Below are positions 38,701 to 50,700 of a stretch of 64,000 bases of DNA, one piece after another. Made by a program: the position numbers and the translations under genes. How positions within the stretch are numbered: position 1 is the stretch's first letter; each line of letters begins with the position of its first letter. Source of the DNA: Paralichthys olivaceus (taxonomy: Eukaryota > Chordata > Actinopteri > Pleuronectiformes > Paralichthyidae). The stretch spans positions 4,893,501-4,957,500 of the forward strand of contig NC_091099.1 in the NCBI RefSeq assembly GCF_024713975.1, in the 5' to 3' direction. Below the pieces are notes generated by a model that was not told where the DNA came from, did not search any database, and worked only from the letters and a program-made list of their open reading frames with translations.

Positions 38701-41700
38701 TCTCACATGGTATTAAGTCGCCGTCAAACAGCTTGTTACAGGTTCACAGACGACACATAATAATGATTTTGTTGGAAAACACTGCCACGTGTTTAAACCC
38801 CAAATACTTGAAGGTATTTCTTGATCAAGCGAAGGTGTTACGAAAATGTGCATGTCCATACTGTGCATATACACGATGGGGTAGAAAGTGGGGCAGTGGA
38901 GAAAATGTTCTAGCTTCATGGAAGGATGGAAGTGGAATGCAGGCAGTGGAAATAGAGGCGACCAGACTACACCAGACACCGGGCAGCCTCGTAGAATGAT
39001 GTGCAGATACAGCAGGCTGCAAACAGTGTGTTTCACCAAAGTGCACACAGGGTGGAAAGTGGAGTTTAAAGTTTGCAAGCGTGACTTCTTGAGTCATATT
39101 TAATTTTAATGGGAAGTGACACTGCAGGGCCTCGAGGAAAGCCTGGACAAAAACAGCTGCAGCTTTTATTCTATCTGCCATTCAGCATGCAGATTTGAAC
39201 AGTAAATATATAAAATCCTCTCTTGTGTGTATATTCTTTAAGTACTTTGTAACTATGTATTTCAAAATGGGTTAAACTCCTGATCGAGACTGAACTTCTA
39301 ACTCTGGTTATATAGGAGCAGTGACAGACATACATGTGACAGAATAGCATTGGTGGATGTATAAACCAGACAGGAGCAGGAATCAATAAGTGTTATTTAA
39401 AGAAAGTGAAGCAGGTTTGAGTTACAGCCAAGATGGGGAGCCCAGGAGTTAAAGGGGAAGTGGGGGGGGGGCCTATTTTTAGAACAATTCCTTAAACACT
39501 TCAAGCTTCCCCCGAAATATTTTCCACCGGCTCTCAAAAGGAAAATTATATGGCTGACTGACCGTAACCGCTCACCTTCAAAGCAGCCGATATGCAAAAA
39601 GTAAAAGTGAATGGAAGTTTATTGGGCGATCTGAATGATTAGACGCACACATGCTTCACTTTTACAGCCGCTGAGCAAAACACACAAATCAAGCAGCCTC
39701 GGGTCGCCTCTTCGTATACAAACGTGAACGCACTCGCGTTCTCGCACACATTCGCACTCTGTCTTTCGTTAATGGGAAACTGTAGACCTCCAGGAAAAAC
39801 AGAGCAGGACTTACAGGACCATAAAGGTTCTGCACTTCCTCTCGCTCAGTCTGAGGCGGAGGTGACCCCGGCACCTTCTGAGGGGTCAGGAAGGTTTTAA
39901 ATGTGGCGTCTCGGCCCTGAGAGAGCGGCTGCTCCGGAGGGAAACGCTGCCGCTGACTCACTGCCGCTGTGCACCAGATGGGCTGCTCTCTTTTACCTGT
40001 CATATTCATACTGTTATTTATGACACCTGTGCACGCAGACCGGACCGGGCCTATTAAACAGTGCGTCGAAACACTAACTGTGTGTCTGCGTGCAATCGCG
40101 TGTGTGTGTGTGTTCAGGCATGTATTTCCTTAACAATGGAAACTTGGTTTTCTTGCCCAACCTCAAGAAATTGATGGCCACAAAACTGGGATTTTGCCAT
40201 GGTTGTAAATTTCCAATCCCAGTTATTGAAAAAATAATGAAACACTAAAGAGACTTTCTCTGCTTTGTTCCTATCATCAATCAGTTTTATTGTTTGGAGT
40301 GTGAGACGCTGTGTTCTGTACAAATATTACAAGTGAAAATGTGTCTCCGAACATCAATACATCAGACGAGATGTCAGGACAAATTGGGTTTCTTTCGAAC
40401 GGTAATTTAAAGAATAAAAACAGACCCAGACTTCTTACGTCTTGTCTTCACACTGTAATTACATCAGTGGACAGAAGCTGCTGTATCGGCCCCTTCCTTT
40501 TAAATCGTCTCCCTCTCTGCCGCCTCTCGCTCGACGTCCTTGATGGAAAGTATTAGGTCGGAGACTGACAGTGGAAAATGTTGTCAGATGATTTTCATAC
40601 AGTAGCCTCCTCATGCGGGAGATGACAGTCTGCTCTTCACACAGCTTCAGTTGGCTAAGTGAGTCATTATTAAAGCGTTTCACCTCTCACTCGTCCCAGA
40701 GAGTGGGAAGTTTCGGGGCAGCTGCCCAGGGACCCCCTGGTGACCTGTTGAGTAACACAGGGCAGCTTGATTCTGTTGGACAAAGAAGATACTCAACTGG
40801 AAGATATTGGCACCGAAGTATCAGCTTCAACTGCTTCTTTGCTGTGGTTGTGACTATTTCTTTTCTTTTTTCGATGTTCTTTCTCTTTCTCTCTCTCTCT
40901 GCTTTTCTTTAAAATGAAGCACCATAAAAATACAGCATGAATGTAAAGATGTAACGCTGCCCCAAATAAAAGTAATTCATATTTAAAACCTGAAAAGGGG
41001 AAATAAAAATCTAAATTCATGATGAGTTTTATCTGTGTGTTGTGTTTGTCCAGTTCTCTCCAAGAGACCAACAACAAATGAGCAGGAGCACTTAAAAATC
41101 ATTTCTCTGGATCCAACATGGAAAGATTGAGTCAGCGATTGAAATAAAGAAAAAAGGAGTGGGAGGCCAAGGGGAGAATAAAATCATGTTAAATTGAAAG
41201 ATGGATATGGAACCAAAGAGAGAGAGAGAGAGAGAATGAGACGGTGTTTGCACATATGGACTCACACAGCACGTACCTGTGTGTAGGAGGTGGTCTAATA
41301 GCTTCGTATATCTGATTCTAATCTCTGGTCTGCACTTTATAAAAGCGAGTGTGGACAAAAGGCAGATATGATGGGACAGTAGATAAATTACTTTTATTGG
41401 ATCCAGACAGTGAAAAAGAAACGTGATGTCAAAGCTCTCAGGGAAAACATCTCTGCAGGCTCCTGGGTTCAAATGCTGAGCTGGGGATACGTTGATGAGA
41501 GACAAGTTTTCTGTCTGATGGAGATGAAGATTATTTACAGGATTAATGTGCATAATAAAATAAGTGGAATGGATTAAAATTATATTTCCAATTGGTCATT
41601 GATAGTTAATATTCCTGTAAACAGTTAAATTATGTGTTCTTCTTAGTTTGCTATATTAAATTGGTAATTTTGTTTACAAGTCTCATTTTCAATTTATTGA

Positions 41701-44001
41701 TTCTAGTATTTCTAATATTTTGCATTTGCAAAAAACTACAATTATCTGATTTCCATTCTCTCGTCATCATGTTTCTACGTGATGTTTCATCAACCATTAA
41801 TGAACTGAAGGTTTTCGAAGCTAAAAACACTGGACGCTGTGTTATTAATATCAATCAATTATAATATCAACTATCAATATAACACTGCATGCATGCAAGG
41901 AGTTAAGTTGTGGTGTTAAAGTTATAAAAATCTATACATTAAGCAAGATAAACTCATTATAAAGCTATTAAACAATAAGTTATATAAGTTCAGTCTCATA
42001 TTTAGTCAATTCAAATCCCAAATAATATAAATAATAAGTTGCTTTGATTTGTGTGTAGAACATTTTCTTGATACTATTTGTAATTTCTTTAAATCTCTAT
42101 CTAACACTGGGAAACTGCTTTCAGATTTTGACCTTTAATGGACAAATGTGAATTAACAAAAATAACTAGTGGTGCATCTTTAGTATCATTTAATTTATTG
42201 CTTTAGAAAATGGACAAATAAACAACCACTCTCAGTAACTGATGCGTCCCTCCAGCCGCGTCCTGCACACGATCGCCGTCATGTGATTTCACCATGCGCA
42301 GTGTTTATTTTCTAAATGGTGGATTATCCACATGTTGACAGTTTGTCCAACATTATATTTCTGATTTGCCGTGTGAGACACCATGTGAACCTGTATCCTC
42401 TGCACCTCAGGCTGATTCAATGTAAGAGTAAGCTGATAAAGCTTTGGCACAGCTTCCCCTCTTATATTTTTAATGCAGGATGTGACTTCAGTGATATCTA
42501 ATCTGTCCTTAGTAGCCCAGTTGTTTTTGTATGGATAAAGACAGGTGGGGCTATGACAAGTTCCTCCAGTTGGCAACACTCTCAAATGTCACTCTCCTGC
42601 GGGGTTGCATATATCCTCTCCCCTGTCTCTCCACTTTACTTTTCTACCTCTGCTTTCCTTCTCTTTCTCTGATTTCTTTTTTTTTATTCTCTTAAATATC
42701 CACTGTCACTCTATAGTTTGCAGTCTTGCTTCCATTGCTGCATATTTCAGCCCGTCTGTCTCGCTCTTTAACTGTCCCCACGAGTCCTCTTAGGTTAGTA
42801 ACATCAGTCACAGCTCCATATTCCCCACCACATTTATAATGCGCCCCTATGACTAACTAGACTTGGTGAAGACAGGTCCCATGCACACACAGCAAGCGTC
42901 ACATGTACGACAGAAATATTCCGCTGATGGTCAGCGGGTTCACGCAGTGCTGGAAACTAATATCACATTCAAACTGGAACTTGTTTGTTTCTTCAAAATA
43001 AAAGAAAAAGCATCGCAGCTCTGGAAGACTTACTGAAAGAATTTGTCATGAAAATGATGAAGACATGTGGCCACTCTTTTATTTTTTTTATGACCACTGG
43101 AGAGCTGCCTTTCCTCAATCTGTTTTGGCAAAAACAAGTTTTTTTTTTTTTTTTTAACCAAACTCGGTGCAGGAGAAGTTCACCAGATTTCTCTTATTAA
43201 AGCAGGAGAATGAAACTCTGAGTTCTTGAGGAAACTATCAGAGCAAAGTGCAGTCATTGCATTACCAGTGTATTAAACTGCATTTGTGTAATGCACCTGC
43301 AGCTCATACTTTTAACATTATATTCGTTTTTGTTAGGGACCAATATCAAAACATGGTCAATCGCATAAGTTCCGCTCAAGGTGCAACAAGTAGAGCTGCT
43401 CCGACCGTGACGAGCTGGTGCGGAGTTTATGTTCATCTAGAAATAAATATCATATTATGGACTGAACAGAGTTGCAAGAGCTTATGTGCAGTGAATATAT
43501 TTGAATTGTGGAAACATTGAAAGTCCAGTAAACAGTGTCCATTTGGCAAAGGTTATTTATTTAGTATTTTTACCATCCACACATATCTGTATGTTTATCT
43601 TCTGCACTTCCACAGCAGTTACAACTCTATCGTACTGTTCTGTTTGTATCAGCCTCACTTTTTTTACAGCTTCATCCAAACCTTTTTTTCTGTCACATGA
43701 TTATTTCTGCTGATGCTGGAGGGAAAAGCGGCCGAGCACAACTTCCAACGCATCTCTGTGAAGTTGAGAAAAACGATTTTCTCTGAGGGTCAAACATGCA
43801 CATTATGTAAATCTATCAGCCAAACGAAAACATCCTTGAGCTGAAGTGAGATATCACGTTAAATATACCTTTAATGGTCCAATAGGCATCGTTGTCATTG
43901 CTGAGCAGCGCTTTGCTATGTTTGGGGCTATGTACAGTATGTGTCTGTGAGTCGTTACTTGGCAACACTGGAACAGTTGTTCTCATTGGGATGTCATCTC
44001 A

Positions 44002-44039
<38 letters not shown>

Positions 44040-47000
44040 TTCTCTGCTCAGACACAGAAACAAAGGGTTACAGGGTCCTGATAATTACCGTCGTCCGCTG
44101 ACCAGGTGGAAAAGGGATTTCTGTCACGTGACTCTGCCACCGTGTTGCATAACGTACCCAAAACACGTACTGGTGTATGTGGGCAGGCATGTGTGTGTTT
44201 GTTTCTGTCAGCGTGTGGATGAAGGAGTGGGAGGCGACCGCTAATAATCACTGAAGTCATAACACCTCATTGATTGATGTCGCGTCAATGAGCACGCTGA
44301 TGTTTTAGCTTCTCACGCGTGAATACAAGCTACGTGTAGCAGCAGCTCAGTGAGTGAACCCCAGCAGCTCCAGAGACCAGAGTCCCTGAGGTTAACCAAA
44401 ACACACATTTATACACACACACTCACACACACACACACACAATAAACGTTCCTCGTCAGTCACATTAACCATTCACATCCGCCTGTGGACCCTTCCTCCC
44501 CCCTTTGCCCCCAGGATAAAATCTAACACCCCCAAAATAACCCGGTGAGTTATAAGAGTCAGCAGGGCCCTGATCCAACCTGCCCTTTTAATAGAAACAA
44601 AAGGCAATTACCCCGGTATCCCGAAGAGTTAATTTAAGATGCTAAAGGTGTTTCGCTTTCCTTTGTAGTCTAATCTCTAAATTAATGGAGATTGTTTTAC
44701 ACGCTATTTGTGGGCCGGTCGTTCTCATCCACTCAGCGGTTTGATGCTGTTTCTGGAGACGGCCGGAGTAATTTTTCTCGGCTCAAACACAAATAAACAT
44801 CCAAGAGCGAGGGGGTGGGGTTGGTGGGGGGGTAAAAAAAAACACAACAACAACATCCACAGGGCTTCCCTCACGCCCTGGGATTCACGCCACACGTCGT
44901 ATACCCACTGATGAGGGGTCGGATTCCCCAAGCCCTTGTGTTAACACCAATGGCAAGTGAGGAAAAACTGTTGACCCTGGAACAGGTTTTTACTCATTGT
45001 CACAGAACCTTTTGCTCAGGACATCAACTCCACTCAAAGTAGATGAAACTCAGCTGATACAAAAAACAAACATTCATCCCGACCGTGACCTCTTACCTGA
45101 TGAACCCAGGAAGTAGCGTTCCAGGGAAGAGCCGAAGCCAGAAGGATTGTCCTTCAGGTCGCTGACGACAAAGGGCTGCATGGTGGCGTTCTGATCGTTG
45201 ATGGGCCACGTCTGACCCCGGACACTGGCTCCGCCGTACCAGGATACATTGGTCATAGAGAAGCAGTCCTGGGAGGATACACACAGGTTTACACTCATGG
45301 AGACTGAAGCTGAGGAGACTTCACGAGGCCTCCAAAACAATATACAATCGAAAAACACACACATTGAAACCACCAACATTTATAGAACATTCACAAAAAA
45401 GTTTATACCAACTCTTCTGTGCTTGAAAATAAAATGTTGACTGTAAATGTCATCTATGAGTGTCTATAACCTGAATGTTTCCAGTGCTGCCACATTCTAG
45501 CTGATGAGTTCTCAGAGTATGGATGAAAGTGTGAGTGTGAGTTACTGTTGGTGCAGAAATCCAGTGCACAGCCTGGTATGTGATGGCTGGTACATGAGAC
45601 CTGTCTCAGAGAGCATCGCACGCAGGAGGCATTGAGTGACAGCGATGTCTTAAAGGAAAGCTTCTGCTTCCTGAAAGCGTCTTTACGCGTGAGGGGGACC
45701 ATGCGTAAACCGGGGGTCTCGTCTTTTCTCACGTCAGGAATCCAGGCTGCGTTAATAAAATGCGCCAGTCGGTCACCTGAGAGTCACCAGGCAGGATTTT
45801 GGAAATTAGAGAGAGAAAAAAATAATAAGGCGAATTTAGTTTGGAAAGATTTTCTGTGAGCAGTCGCGCCACATGACAGGGAGTTATGGCGAGGAATGTT
45901 CCAGTGGGGACAGATTAACCTCCCCAAACATCCCAATAGTTAAATGCCTTTGATAATTAAGCTGGGGGGGAAAGTACAGTAAGTACCGTGCGTGTAAAAA
46001 TGCAAAACAACTGTGACGCAAGTATAACACGAAATCTGTTCAGCGCAGTTGAATCAGGGCTGTGGAAAGGGGGAATTACGCACACATTGTTGTGTCTATA
46101 ACTTCATTTATCGTTTTTATTATGTGATGTTTTATTCGATTTGACAAGTGGAATAAGATGCCAAACTGGATTTTTCAACAAATTCAACAAAATAAAGTCG
46201 TGAAAAATAAATCTTAAATTCTTTGTTGAAAAGAAAAATCACATGAGATGACCTGTGCATGTCACTGTACACACCACATCAAACCCCTGCTTTTAATGTA
46301 TTATTAATGTAGTTTACTATCATTTACTTGTGTTTAATGGAGCATCGTGTGCTCTGCTGTTTATATAAATACAAAGGTATTTATAGGTAGTTTAAATGCT
46401 GTTAATGTAGTTATAGCACATATATATAACAAGACTTGAAGGATGAAACGTATTGTAATTAAATTGTATGATCAAATAAATATTATAGTATGATATTGTG
46501 AGTAAAAGCTAAAGTTAATAGGTGCCTGTTGAATTCAACATATTTGTTTAATCCATGTTTAATATCTTGCCGTGCACAATCACACTTTAATACATTATCA
46601 TCTGTGCTGGATCTGCAGTGCGTAAAACGCATGGAACATGTTAGAAAGGAGGTTTTTGCACGTTAGGTTTTACGTCAAAATGTTGTCTCGGTGATATTCT
46701 GGTTGTGTTTAAGTGAAGTGCACACAGAGGAACTCTACCTTCAGCTCCACATGACAGTGCACCGGCGCCCAAGTCATGCTGTAGCACTCAGTCTCCGTCT
46801 CTTCATTCACCTCCAGCGAGATCTTCACCTCGGCCACCGCGTCCCACGTATAACAGAACTCCGTCTTGTTCAGCCAGCACAGGTTCCTCACGAAGGGAAC
46901 CTCGGCGTCGGGGTTCCCCACGTTCCCGACATCTATCTCCACAAAGGTCTTGTCCTCCGCCAGGGTCTGTATGACCAGCGAGTGGGTTCTCCTCTCCCAG

Positions 47001-47209
47001 ATCAGTCCGCTAAAAGTCCCCCTGAGGATCCAGTTCTTGTTGGGCTGGTCCACCACTTGCCAGTATATGATCCCGATGGTCATTACGAAGAAGACGGCCA
47101 CCCCGAGACAGGCGATAGCTCCTTTCCAGGTCTCGTTCATCTCCTTCAATCCCGTGTCCCATGTTACCTCCGGGATGGGGCTTGGGTTCCTATTTCGAGC
47201 GTGGGGCAT
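29609..47209 (-). CDS. GH31-family type II membrane protein (MYORG / SITS-binding protein-like)
   Basis: Ten exons, written in transcript order on the minus strand: 47209-46739, 45268-45097, 37425-37218, 37016-36866, 34228-34031, 33665-33397, 33298-33162, 32861-32740, 30136-29957, 29782-29609. All frames join to 693 residues plus stop, close to human MYORG (714). A cytosolic N terminus is followed by one membrane helix (about 30-50, GAIACLGVAVFFVMTIGIIY), so the bulk is predicted lumenal or extracellular. N-glycosylation sequons include NKT, NVS, NAT, NIT, NIS and NLT. The C-terminal half carries GH31-like blocks: YIVLEGGEGN (nucleophile region), RMTPLQSDW (acid/base region) and ELFIRWLEIAAFLPVISFHT. 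The expected nucleophile Asp appears to be Glu445, so alpha-glycosidase activity is doubtful. The gene is convergent with cpt1a. The family call is firm. The exact orthologue is less so, and function is inferred from family only. Confidence 0.88.
29957..30136 (-). CDS. GH31 gene, coding exon 9
   Basis: Residues 577-636, VLNLTRTYIAKHQRDVIPLI then GNPIYRPMWWLSPIDPLTFT and INDQFLIGDK. G-x-PIxRPxWW and the DQFLIGD block are signatures of GH31 enzymes at the end of the catalytic barrel. Donor GTGAAT, phase 0. Confidence 0.92.
30137..32739 (-). other. GH31 gene, intron 8
   Basis: A 2.6-kb intron with no coding exon. It contains repeat blocks (30348-31105) and a fragment of the CCTCCGCC-type repeat at about 32584-32705. 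The open frames at 31134-32372 are unrelated to any family I recognise. Confidence 0.75.
32740..32861 (-). CDS. GH31 gene, coding exon 8
   Basis: Residues 536-576, GGSLSGDLVTDEELFIRWLE then IAAFLPVISFHTPPW and VCGEDR. The block D-x-ELFIRWLE-x-xAFxPV is the family's barrel strand holding the conserved Arg-Trp pair. The acceptor is CTTCCCACAG and the donor GTATTA. Confidence 0.92.
33162..33298 (-). CDS. GH31 gene, coding exon 7 (acid/base region)
   Basis: Residues 490-535. It reads SSHKPLFVRMTPLQSDWSPM then GLKGIIPSLLHHTVLGYNFL and IPDAV. Asp506 in LQSDW aligns with the GH31 acid/base position. LGYNFLIPDAVGG matches the MYORG-type LGYPFxLPDxVGG. The acceptor is TTTCTGTCTCAG and the donor GTAATA. 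Confidence 0.9.
33397..33665 (-). CDS. GH31 gene, coding exon 6 (nucleophile region)
   Basis: Residues 401-489. It starts VPVMSQWRGKFCVKLNITNP and includes AVSWFLDRVGSLQAQLGMEY, IVLEGGEGNVFEKQTLRPPQ and MGDSTIVTAGT. The Gly-Met-Glu-Tyr-Ile-Val-Leu-Glu-Gly-Gly-Glu stretch occupies the place of the GH31 'FxFDxGE' nucleophile motif, with Glu445 in place of Asp. The acceptor is CTTCCACCAG and the donor GTAAAG. Confidence 0.9.
33958..34003. repeat. Perfect 20-bp inverted repeat (hairpin) just after a splice donor
   Basis: The left arm (33958-33977) is AAAATCAAAGCCACCTCAGG. The right arm (33984-34003) is its exact reverse complement, around a 6-nt loop. On the minus (transcribed) strand the hairpin begins 27 nt after the exon 5 boundary. 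No target-site or transposon signature is seen. Confidence 0.95.
34031..34228 (-). CDS. GH31 gene, coding exon 5
   Basis: Residues 335-400, with DHDYLKVRKRGMSKRLTRDL, then PLVKLLNISITLSPFLGVDT and TQFHTSLMDGTEAYWLSLPS. The ISITLSPFLGVDTTQF stretch corresponds to the GH31 barrel strand before the nucleophile. An NIS sequon is present. The acceptor is CTGCAG and the donor GTGAGA, 66 codons in phase 0. Confidence 0.88.
35498..35591. repeat. (ATCC/ATCT)n tetranucleotide repeat
   Basis: An imperfect array of CATCCATC and TATCTATC units, interrupted and diverged, in intron 4 of the GH31 gene. Confidence 0.85.
36186..36223. repeat. (TAG)n triplet repeat
   Basis: A run of TAG/TAA triplets ending at the 3' side of the V-SINE-like element on the minus strand. 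It may be the SINE's tail. Confidence 0.75.
36238..36402 (-). mobile_element. V-SINE-like SINE, minus orientation
   Basis: Read on the minus strand it begins GGCGGCGCGGTGGGACAGTG with a downstream GGGTTCGAAC, resembling RNA polymerase III A and B boxes of a tRNA-derived head. It continues through GTTTGCATGTTCTCCCTGTG, the conserved central part of V-SINE-type elements of fish. It is several substitutions away from the usual consensus, so it is an old copy. It lies in intron 4 of the GH31 gene. Confidence 0.75.
36866..37016 (-). CDS. GH31 gene, coding exon 4
   Basis: Residues 284-334. It completes a split Trp codon, then LPFWKLLTNVDSGPKVEREL and RIFSNRLRRHRLGEGVISLN then EHSTTLLSDM. The acceptor is GTGCTTTGCAG and the donor GTACGA. 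It belongs to the linker into the catalytic barrel. Confidence 0.85.
37218..37425 (-). CDS. GH31 gene, coding exon 3
   Basis: Residues 215-283. It begins GVAVLVSPDIPLQLGVDSRQ and ends ELPNMKALW. The GVAVLVSPDxPLxLGxD block is characteristic of the MYORG-like N-terminal beta domain. The acceptor is CTGCTCCCCACAG. The donor GTTAGT has the less common GTT start. Confidence 0.88.
44005..44037. repeat. (GT)n microsatellite
   Basis: About 16 uninterrupted GT units within intron 2 of the GH31 gene. Confidence 0.95.
44411..44441. repeat. (AC)n microsatellite
   Basis: An AC run with one interruption, within intron 2 of the GH31 gene. Confidence 0.9.
45097..45268 (-). CDS. GH31 gene, coding exon 2
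   Basis: Residues 158-214. It starts DCFSMTNVSWYGGASVRGQT and includes WPINDQNATMQPFVVSDLKD and ERYFLGSS. The MYORG family has a similar 'WYGGAxxxxQxWPI' block in its N-terminal beta-sandwich, where sugar-facing loops are formed. It carries NVS and NAT sequons. The acceptor is TATCCTCCCAG and the donor GTAAGA. Confidence 0.9.
46739..47209 (-). CDS. GH31 gene, coding exon 1 (membrane anchor)
   Basis: Residues 1-157. The start MPHARNRNPSPIPEVTW has A at -3 and no earlier in-frame ATG after the preceding acceptor. A single hydrophobic helix at about 30-50 is flanked by polar sequence, giving a type II topology. The rest starts the lumenal beta domain (LRGTFSGLIWERRTHSLVIQ, then CYTWDAVAEVKISLE). 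The donor is GTAGAG on the minus strand, 157 codons in phase 0. A 14-nt poly-A stretch lies immediately before the ATG. Confidence 0.9.
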
Positions 47210-47261
47210 GTTGTTTGTTTTTTTTTTTTTTAGATCAGCAAAGAATCAAACACAAAAAATG
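47210..47261 (-). other. 5' UTR part of the GH31 start exon
   Basis: Between the probable acceptor ATTTCTGCAG (ending at 47262 on the minus strand) and the ATG. It includes the A-rich leader. The acceptor is inferred from its pairing with the donor at 47468-47473. Confidence 0.45.
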
Positions 47262-47473
47262 CTGCAGAAATCTCTGTTGCCTCATCATGTCATGGTGTTG
47301 TCAGTGAGGCTACGGGGCAAACCAGCCTACTTTCCTCTTATCTTTAAAGCGCTTTAACTGTTGGGGTTTTTGCGCAATTGTGCCAGCAACAGAGACCTGT
47401 CATGTGAAGAAAGCTGTGAGAGGAAAAAAACCCCAGCGGGCAAACAAAACAGTATGAATGAATATTGACTTAC

Positions 47474-47700
47474 CACATACTGCTGCAGTTTTAAATGAGT
47501 TGGATTTGTAAATTGCATTGGCTGCAGTGAGCCCGTGAGCAGCCCCAAGCCGGGTTTGGCAGCAATGCCTACGAATAGCTCCTAAGACGCAGTGTTGCTT
47601 GCCCTGCACTTTCTGACGTAACGCCGGCTTGTTTCTTCACAGGAAAGGTAGAGAGAGGCAAAAGGGAGATCAGGGAGGTTTGGCAGAGTCTTGGAGCTGC
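47474..47700 (-). other. Probable non-coding first exon and promoter of the GH31 gene
   Basis: On the minus strand the sequence ends TATGTG with a perfect GTAAGT donor (47468-47473). The stretch upstream to about 47.9 kb is CpG-richer than its surroundings. The 105-codon open frame over it shows no family similarity and is taken as chance. The transcription start is not located. Confidence 0.4.
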
Positions 47701-50700
47701 CCGCCGGGGCGAGGAGGCCATGGACAGCCGGAAAGGGAGAGACCCCCATGCGTGCTCGCAAACTCTCCGTGCGCTCTCCGTGCGTAAAGACTGTTGAGAC
47801 TTGTCATCCGGTGGTCTGATAGACGGCAGAGGGGCGTCAATTGGGGCATGGCACGGGTCGGGGGACTTGTGATGCTGTGTCCACATCTGAGGTTGTGGTG
47901 TTTAATATTTTCATGGGGACTAGAAAGTGATGTCTGAAACCGATTTTAAAGGAAGTCTAAAGCTGCAGAGTGAAATCTCATATGTGCGTAATGATTATTG
48001 GAGTTGTTCCTGGATAGTAAAAGAAACGAGTTGTAGCCTGTTTATAGGCTAAATGTCTTTTGAGACAGTTTTGCTCACAGATGTTTCACCTGTCATCCAG
48101 GACACATCCAGCTGCTGAAGCTGCAGTCCCTGTCCCATGACTCTAACCTGACTTAACCAAGAATCACGTGTTAAAGTAAATTTAGTTCTATTTATCATTA
48201 AATTAATACAACCTACAAATCTTGGTTACAACCTCAAGTTTACTTGATTCTAGTCTGATAATTATTTAAAGTCCTTTTGAGGTATTATCCCACAGTACAA
48301 TATAATATAATATTACCTAATTTCCCTTTGGGGATGAATGATAATAAACTATCTATCTAGCTATATGCAAGAGCAGAGACTGACATGACCAGTCAATAAA
48401 TAGTTTGTTTCTCACTGAGTTTTTTACGAGTGCATTCTTTAAATATTTGAAAATCTAAAAAAAACATAAAAAAATTCACTTCTTTTAGATCCAGGTGACT
48501 TTTTTTCAGACTTCTCTATTTGAGACATTTTCTTGCAACTTGATTAATTGTATTTATCCATACATAGACAATGACTCTGTCGGTGTCTGTCAGGATAAAT
48601 GTTTATTGCGGTTTAACCACAATTTCAGGAAGTTCCAATATGCTACTGCACTTTAGGATTTGTTTTTAGCTTCAAAAGACAATCTCAACAAACTGCAGGA
48701 GACAGACTAGATTTAATATACAGCACTAGCTTAGCCAAAAGGCTAATTTACACACAGTCTTCAAACTAACACAGATTTAGTTTGGCTTGTAAAATGCTTG
48801 TTCATTTTATTGTTTGTTTTATTGACGCATTTTGAAAACTTGAAGCAATGCAATAACGTGTGTTGGATTCAGGGTGTGTGGTGCCATATGAAAAATACAT
48901 CATGCTATACATTAAGTTGCAAGGCTCATGTGGTGGAGAGAAGACATCTGAGGGCAGGAATGTTGTTTACGAGGGCAGGCATGTGAAGGGTAGCGGGTGG
49001 TGGTGCCATTGGTGGAAGGTGGCATACTGTTTGACAATAACTGGATGGGCATGGGTCAGTTTGCACACGTGGTCGTACAACAAAAAAAACAATGCTTGTC
49101 TTTTAGCTTTCACGGAACCAGGTCCTTTCTCATTACTTTTCAAATTCAACACGGTCCTTACTGTGACATGTTTAGGGCTCTTTAGGTATCCAACAACAAC
49201 TCTATGGGACCCAAAAATAAGAGGAATAATATCTTGAACGATGTTGTCATGTTTGTAGGTTAAGATCTGTGCACTAGATATCCCAAGTTTGTCGGCTGAC
49301 ATACCTTGAAGATCAGTTGCCACCGTCCCTGTTACTGCATGTCAGCCCCCCCCCAACCCCTTCCTCCTCTTCCAATCCATCACGTATCTCTGGCAGGGGC
49401 AGAGACACTGGATAAGGCTGTGGGAACCTGTGTGATCACTTCACTTAATCACCCCTATTCAACCTTAGTCGTCTTCAAAATCTGTGGAAATTGTGCGACT
49501 GTGTGACGACTTCGTGCCGAACGTTCAGGTCGGAGCGAGTCTGATGATTCTGCTCTTCCTTCATTTCTTTCCGATATCAGCCAGAGCTTTTAATTGCACA
49601 TCGACTAAACAAAGACGCTTTAGTCAGTTGGTGTGTCAGCTGTTGTCATGTGATGGTCTAAGCTTTGCACAGTGAATGAGTGTGCAGAATTCTGCGGTGA
49701 CATATTTAGACTGGCTTTTGCCTCAAAGGGTTACAAATGCCGCATTTTCTAGGTGCCTGTAAACATACTGTAGATGACTAAGTGCACGGTGTGGTCAGAA
49801 ATGCATGCGTATATATTGTGTTTGTCAAGACCTCTGAACTTCAAGTTCAACACGGGCCTTGTGGCAGCCGGGCTCCTGGGTCAGAGGTCAGTCTTATGAC
49901 ATCAACGGAACGCCCAGGGGGGAGGGTATAAATTTACTCGCCATCCAGATTGCCCCTGACTCCGTCCCTCGCGGCTATTAATAGGCAGAGGCCCGCTGCG
50001 TGGCATGCACCCGCTCCCTCCGAGAGTGTGAACACGGTACAAGGAAAAACAGAGGAATCTGACCTGAACTGGCCACTACCTCTGACCACTCACTTAGTGA
50101 TGATGGCAAAGGGGCAAGGATTAAATTGGGTGTGGGTGGACGGGCTAATGGTTTTCGTTGTGTGGGTTGAGTGGATTTACAGCTTCATTCGGGATGGAGA
50201 AAATCAAAAACTGCAATTACTGATGACCTCTCATCATCAGTTTGGCAGCAGCAGTCACTCCAGTGCTCTGCAACTGAAATTCTGTTCTTCTCAAAACTGC
50301 ACAACATTGACAGTCACCTGCCAATCAGGCATATTTAGGAGAATCATTTCCATGAACGTGTGCAGCTCTGTCATTTATCAAGGGCTCAAGTCATTTTCTG
50401 CAGGCGTGCTAGCGTCTCTGTGATGATGTATTTTAGCACAGAGGAGCTCTTGGCGAAAAACCTCAGTTGGCACCAACATCTTGTAATGACATGGCACGCT
50501 TTGCTTTGTCTATCTTAGTTTGTCATGTTAGCATGCTAATGTTTGGTACATTTTCATCAGAAGATGCATCAGGGATCAAGGATTGATCGTCCTGGAACCA
50601 TGCATATAGTATAATGTTGAGCCACTTCACCTCACAGATGTTGAGATAGTTGACTGGATGAGTGAAAACCTCAAACAGATGGCTGCGCTAGAAGAAAAGT

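Larger units (their letters stand above)
37426..45096 (-). other. GH31 gene, intron 2 (7.7 kb)
   Basis: The longest intron of the gene. I found no coding exon in it. It holds a (GA)n tract (about 41218-41234), a (GT)n tract (44005-44037), an (AC)n tract (44411-44441) and poly-T runs (for example 43139-43155). The open frames at 39689-40009 and 41092-41553 are composition-driven or of unknown meaning. Confidence 0.75.

Noticed and set aside
41092..41553. 153-codon minus-strand open frame
   Set aside because: It lies within GH31 intron 2 and is rich in Leu, Ser, Phe and His. Part of it is encoded by a (GA)n tract. Judged to be chance.
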